From the NCBI GenBank assembly GCA_025350775.1, contig JANXXF010000089.1, forward strand, positions 1 to 9,818: a stretch of DNA of 9,818 nucleotides. The letters are read 5' to 3'. The notes under the pieces were generated by a model. That model worked only from the letters and a program-made list of their open reading frames with translations. It was not told the origin of the DNA and searched no databases. Both the position numbers and the translations under genes were made by a program. Each line of letters starts with the position of its first letter. The first letter of the stretch is position 1. Source of the stretch: Actinomycetes bacterium. Its GTDB lineage: Bacteria; Actinomycetota; Thermoleophilia; Gaiellales; Gaiellaceae. This document shows, piece by piece, positions 6,305 to 9,818 of this stretch.

Positions 6305-6319
6305 CGTCGGCGGGGGGTC

Positions 6320-7760
6320 ATGAGAGGTCGTCTGTCACAGCGTACGCTCGTGCTGCTCGTCGTCTGCACGGCGCAGTGCATCGTGGTCCTCGACAGCACC
6401 GTCGTCAACGTTGCGCTGCCGTCGATCCAGAGCGACCTCGGCTTCTCCCGCGAGAGCCTGCAGTGGGTGATCAACGCCTATGTGCTGACCTTCGGCGGCT
6501 GTCTGCTGCTGGGTGGCCGGGCGGCCGACCTGCTGGGGCGCCGTCGCGTGCTGATGACGGGCGTTGTCCTATTCACCATCGCGTCGCTGGCCTGCGGTCT
6601 CGCGCAGTCGCCGGGGTGGCTGATTGCGGCGCGCGCGGTGCAGGGGCTGGGGGCGGCGATCGTCTCGCCGGCCGCGCTGTCGGTGATCACCAGCACGTTT
6701 CCCGAGGGACCCGAGCGCAACCGGGCCCTGTCCGTGTGGGCGATGATCGCTAGCGCGGCGGCTGCGTTCGGCGTGTTGGTCGGCGGTGTCATCACGACGA
6801 CGCTCGGCTGGGAGTGGGTCTTCTACGTCAACGTGCCGGTCGGGGCGGTCGCGGTGATCGCGGGCCTGCGGGTGCTGCCAGAGACACGGGACGAGAGCGC
6901 GGGCACGTCGTACGACATCGCGGGCGCCGCCGCCGTCACGCTCGGCCTGTCGCTGCTCGTGTACGTCATCGTCAGGGCGGACTCGCTCGGCTGGACGTCG
7001 GCGGCGACGATCGGCCTCTTCGCCGCCGCGGTCGCCCTGCTCGCCGGCTTCACGCAGATCGAGCGGAGGGCGCGGGCTCCGTTGCTGCCGCTCGCCGTCT
7101 TCCGCCTGCGCAGCCTGACCGTGGCGAATGGCGTGCAACTGATGGTGGGTGGCGCGCTGACCGCGTCGTTCTACTTTCTGGCGCTCTACTTCCAGCAGGT
7201 GCTCGGCTACTCGGCGCTCCAGACCGGGCTCGCCTACCTGCCGCTGACCGGCGGCGCAGGCCGCGAAGGCGGTCGCCCGCTTCGGCGTGCTGCCGGTGCT
7301 CACCTGTGGCCTGGCGATCGTTGCGGCGGCGCTCCTGCTGTTGGCGCAGCTCACCCCGACCGGAGGCTTTGTCCCGGACGTGCTGCCCGCGATGCTCGTG
7401 TTCGCTGTCGGCCTCGGCCTGACCTGGGTGCCGGTGACGATCGCTGCGATGCAGGGCGTTCCGAAGCGCTACGGCGGCCTGGCCTCCGGCCTCTACAACA
7501 CCTCCTACCAGCTGGGCAGCGCGCTCGGCCTGGCGATCCTCTCGGCCCTCGCCGCGTGGCGCACGGCGCAGATCTTCGCGGGCGGCCACACCGGTGCTCC
7601 GCAGTCGGCCGTCGCTGGCTACCGGCTCGCTTTCTACGTGAGCGCCGCCGCCATCGTCGTGACCGCCGTGCTGATCGTGCCGCTCCTCAGGCCCGGCAGC
7701 GGGGAAGGCGACAGCGAGGTGCCGCTGCCCGACCCCGTTGCGCCGCCCGCCGGAGGATGA
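6320..7760 (+). pseudogene. DHA2-type MFS drug/metabolite exporter, frameshifted near 7256
   Basis: The gene encodes an EmrB/QacA-like 14-TM proton antiporter of about 479 residues in two frames. The first part, from ATG 6320, has LDSTVVNVALP (motif D1), GGRAADLLGRRRVL (motif A), RAVQGLGAAIVSPAALS (motif B) and an FGVLVGGVI motif C-like region, and continues to YSALQTGLAYLPLTGG. The frame then loses sense. Family sequence resumes in the next frame with KAVARFGVLPVL and runs through VPVTIAAMQGVP and GLASGLYNTSYQLGSALG to the TGA at 7758-7760. The join also seems about six residues short within the expected TM segment, which fits loss of about 17 bases better than one inserted base. It could be a true mutation or an assembly error. 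If intact, it would export or import a small compound, possibly linked to the divergent operon. Confidence 0.8.
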
Positions 7761-7773
7761 GATAAACGACCGC

Positions 7774-8784
7774 GTGCGCATCGGCGTCGCTCTCGGCCAT
7801 GCCGGCGCTCCCGTCGCGGAGTCGCTCGACCTCGCCCGGCAGGCCGAGGCGGCGGGGCTCGCTGCGATCGCGATCGGCGACGCCAACGTCGAGACGCTCG
7901 CCACCGCCGCCGCCCTGGCCACGGTCACGAGCCGCATCACGATCGTCTCGGGGATCGCCACCTGGACACGCACGCCGGTCACCACGGCGCACGCCGCGAA
8001 GACGATCCAGAACCTCGCGGGCGGCCGCTACCGGCTCGGCCTCGGCCCGATGCCGAAGGCGTGGTCGGAGGAGTGGCACGGCATCGACTACGCGCGGCCG
8101 GTCGAGCGGATGCGCGACTACGTGGGCGCGATCCGGGCGGCGCTGGCCGCCACCCCCGAGGCGCCGCGCGACCACCAGGGGCCGTTCTACGCGTTCCGGG
8201 GCTTCACCGGCAAGCCGATGGTGCCCGAGCATCCCGTGCCGATCGACCTCGCGGCGACGCGACCGAAGATGACCGAGCTGGCCGGCGAGATCGCCGACGG
8301 CGTCCTCTTCAACACGATGGCTTCGCCGCAATGGCTCGCCACGGATGGCCGGGATGCGTTGGCGCGCGGCCTCGAGCGCGGGGGCCGCGACCGCTCGGCG
8401 CTGGAGATCGGCGTCCTGCGCATCTGCACCATCGACGACGACGCCGCGCGAGCCCACGACCTTGCCCGGCCTGGCCTCGCGTACTACTGGGGCATCCCGT
8501 ACTTCACCGACGCGCTGCGCTTTCACGGCTTCGAGGAAGAGATCGCCGTGGGCGAGCGCCTCGCCGCCGGGCCGTTCGACTGGCCTGCCCGCTGCGCCGC
8601 CATCTCCGACCGGATGCTCGAGACGATGTGCATCGCGGGGACTCCCGCGCAGGTGCGCGAGCGGGCGGGCGCGTACGAGGGCGTCGTCGACTGGCTCGAG
8701 CTGGCCGGCTCGGTGGGCCTCCCGCCCGAAGTGGCGCGCGAGCAGACGGCCCGCATCATCGAGACGTTCCGCAGCGGCGGGTGA
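7774..8784 (+). CDS. Luciferase-like (LLM class) flavin- or F420-dependent oxidoreductase
   Basis: This 336-residue TIM-barrel enzyme of the bacterial luciferase superfamily is probably a cytoplasmic oxidoreductase or monooxygenase. It begins MRIGVALG and shows LDLARQAEAAGLAAIAIGD at 18-36, the strand/helix TSRITIVSGIATW at 52-64, the diagnostic GGRYRLGLGP at 83-92 followed by WHGIDYARPVERMRDYV at 101-117, and GEIADGVLFN at 171-180. These marks, and the absence of a partner reductase gene, suit an F420-dependent member, but FMN use cannot be excluded. GTG 7774 is preferred over the upstream TTG 7738 because family proteins begin at this strand. A GGAGGA lies 16 bases upstream, rather far for a ribosome site. 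The gene follows the MFS stop by 13 bases and overlaps the transporter start by GTGA. The substrate is unknown. Confidence 0.85.
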   Translation: MRIGVALGHAGAPVAESLDLARQAEAAGLAAIAIGDANVETLATAAALATVTSRITIVSGIATWTRTPVTTAHAAKTIQNLAGGRYRLGLGPMPKAWSEEWHGIDYARPVERMRDYVGAIRAALAATPEAPRDHQGPFYAFRGFTGKPMVPEHPVPIDLAATRPKMTELAGEIADGVLFNTMASPQWLATDGRDALARGLERGGRDRSALEIGVLRICTIDDDAARAHDLARPGLAYYWGIPYFTDALRFHGFEEEIAVGERLAAGPFDWPARCAAISDRMLETMCIAGTPAQVRERAGAYEGVVDWLELAGSVGLPPEVAREQTARIIETFRSGG

Positions 8785-9755
8785 CCGAGCCGGGAGCGAG
8801 GCGCGCCTCGCCGGGAGGGCGCCGGGCCTCGCCGCGCGCGCGACTGGGCGCCGTCCTCTCACCGCAGCCGTACACCGGCCGGGGTGCGCCGCTGTGGGCG
8901 CAGGGGGCCCTCATCACGTTTTGCGCGTTGCTCTTCGGCTTCCAGTTCGTCGCATTCAAAGCGGCGTTTCGCGGCGTCGGCCCGGTGACGCTGCTGGCGC
9001 TGCGTGTGTTCATCGCGCTGCCGCTGACGGTCGCGATCATGCGCTGGGCGCGCGTGCCGATCCGCGCCAGCCGCCGCGACCTGCTGCTGGTGGCGGTGCC
9101 CGCCGGTCTGCTGATGGGCTCGCAGATCTTCTTCATGTTCGCGGTACACCGCCTCACCGCCAGCCTCACCTCGACGATCGTGAGCACGGTCCCGATCTTT
9201 TCGCTCGGGCTCGGCTTCCTGTTCGCGATCGAGCGGGTGAGCCTGTTCGGTGTCGTCGGGACGCTGGCCGGCGTCGCGGGCGTCGCGATCGCGACCGGGG
9301 CGGCCACCGGCAACCTCGACGCGCTCGGCCTGCTGTTGATGCTCGGCTCAAACTTCAGCTACGGCCTCAGCCTGGTGGTGCTGACGCGGATGGCGCTGCG
9401 GGTCTCGTCGGCGATCTTCCTGATCGTGATGCTGGCCGAGAGCGCGCTCGTGCTGGCGCCACTGGCGGGCGCGCTGGAGGGCTTCTCGGTGACGTGGACG
9501 TGGAAGGCGGCGCTCGCTGTCCTCTACATCGGCACCCTGGGGCAGGCGGTCGCCTACATCGGCGTGATGACGTTGATGCGCTTCGGCGGCGTCTTCCAGT
9601 CGACGCTGGTGACGCCGCTGATCCCGGTGTGGGCGATCTTCTTCGCGGTGCTGCTGCTGGGTGAGCCTCTGCTCGGCCGCGAGCTCGTCGGCGGCGCGCT
9701 GATCATCGGCGGCGTCCTGCTCGCGATCGCGCCGGTCGGGCGGCGGCGAGTCTAG
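8781..9755 (+). CDS. EamA/DMT-family transporter
   Basis: This 324-residue inner-membrane protein has about ten hydrophobic segments, in two EamA repeats (about residues 40-172 and 180-317), as in RhaT/EamA drug/metabolite transporters. Typical features are FGFQFVAFKAAFRGVGPVTLLALR early in repeat one, LTASLTSTIVSTVPIFSLGLGFLF in its second half, and TLVTPLIPVWAIFFAVLLLGEPL near the end of repeat two. GTG 8781 overlaps the LLM stop by GTGA, so the two are translationally coupled. No other start codon is available before the first membrane helix. The first 35 or so residues are Arg/Ser/Pro-rich, with RRASP twice, an unusual polar extension that would lie in the cytoplasm. It may move the substrate or product of the oxidoreductase. 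The family is secure, the cargo is not. Confidence 0.88.
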   Translation: MTEPGARRASPGGRRASPRARLGAVLSPQPYTGRGAPLWAQGALITFCALLFGFQFVAFKAAFRGVGPVTLLALRVFIALPLTVAIMRWARVPIRASRRDLLLVAVPAGLLMGSQIFFMFAVHRLTASLTSTIVSTVPIFSLGLGFLFAIERVSLFGVVGTLAGVAGVAIATGAATGNLDALGLLLMLGSNFSYGLSLVVLTRMALRVSSAIFLIVMLAESALVLAPLAGALEGFSVTWTWKAALAVLYIGTLGQAVAYIGVMTLMRFGGVFQSTLVTPLIPVWAIFFAVLLLGEPLLGRELVGGALIIGGVLLAIAPVGRRRV

Positions 9756-9818
9756 AGATCCCTCCCCATGCGCTCGCCCTCGTAGATCGCCACTGCCGTG
9801 CGCCGCGGCGCCAGGCCG
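9752..9818 (-). CDS. 3' end of a convergent gene, product unknown (partial)
   Basis: On the minus strand a frame is open from the window edge to TAG at 9754-9752, giving about 21 residues that end AIYEGERMGRDL. Nearly all its codons end in G or C (19 of 21 by my count), unlike one other frame I checked, which supports real coding. Its stop shares the palindrome CTAG with the stop of the EamA gene, a usual arrangement for convergent neighbours. The fragment is too short to assign a family. Confidence 0.5.
   Translation of the reverse strand, partial: GLAPRRTAVAIYEGERMGRDL

Noticed and set aside
7763..7768. TAAACG as a leaderless -10 box for the luciferase-like gene
   Set aside because: It lacks the final T of TANNNT and is one base out of the spacing seen at the other two starts. 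Co-transcription with the gene upstream is as likely.
7687..8862. A 391-codon open frame on the - strand opposite the luciferase-like gene
   Set aside because: It is an antisense shadow with Arg/Ala/Gly-rich sequence and no recognisable domain; the + strand has clear family motifs throughout.

Overview
The window is about 70% GC, with strong G/C preference at third codon positions, many GTG starts, GTGA start/stop overlaps and at least two promoters whose -10 box sits exactly where a leaderless mRNA would need it. With a probable F420-type luciferase-like oxidoreductase and a PadR regulator, this suggests a high-GC actinobacterium, possibly of the Thermoleophilia type. That placement is inference from composition and gene content. 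The sequence is gene-dense, with no gap above about 60 bp, and I see no RNA gene, insertion sequence or CRISPR array.

Region 1 (1-2741, + strand) is a molybdate uptake operon. It holds the end of the binding protein ModA, the permease ModB and the ATPase ModC. A GC hairpin follows, then a PadR-family regulator with its own probable leaderless promoter.

Region 2 (2786-6268, - strand) is a four-gene catabolic-looking operon. In transcription order it holds an aconitase-superfamily large subunit (LeuC-like), a small swivel subunit (LeuD-like), an isochorismatase-family amidohydrolase and an isocitrate lyase/PEP mutase-family lyase. It starts at a TATACT promoter directly before the first GTG. 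The enzyme set does not look like leucine synthesis. Chemically it fits amide hydrolysis, hydration of a maleate-type double bond, then retro-aldol cleavage, similar to the dimethylmaleate hydratase / dimethylmalate lyase pair of nicotinate fermentation. This is the most interesting part of the window, and the substrate is unknown.

Region 3 (6320-9755, + strand, divergent from region 2) holds a 14-TM DHA2-type MFS exporter gene broken by a frameshift near 7256, a luciferase-like flavin/F420 oxidoreductase, and an EamA-type transporter translationally coupled to it. The last about 67 bases hold the 3' end of a convergent - strand gene whose TAG stop shares a CTAG with the EamA stop.
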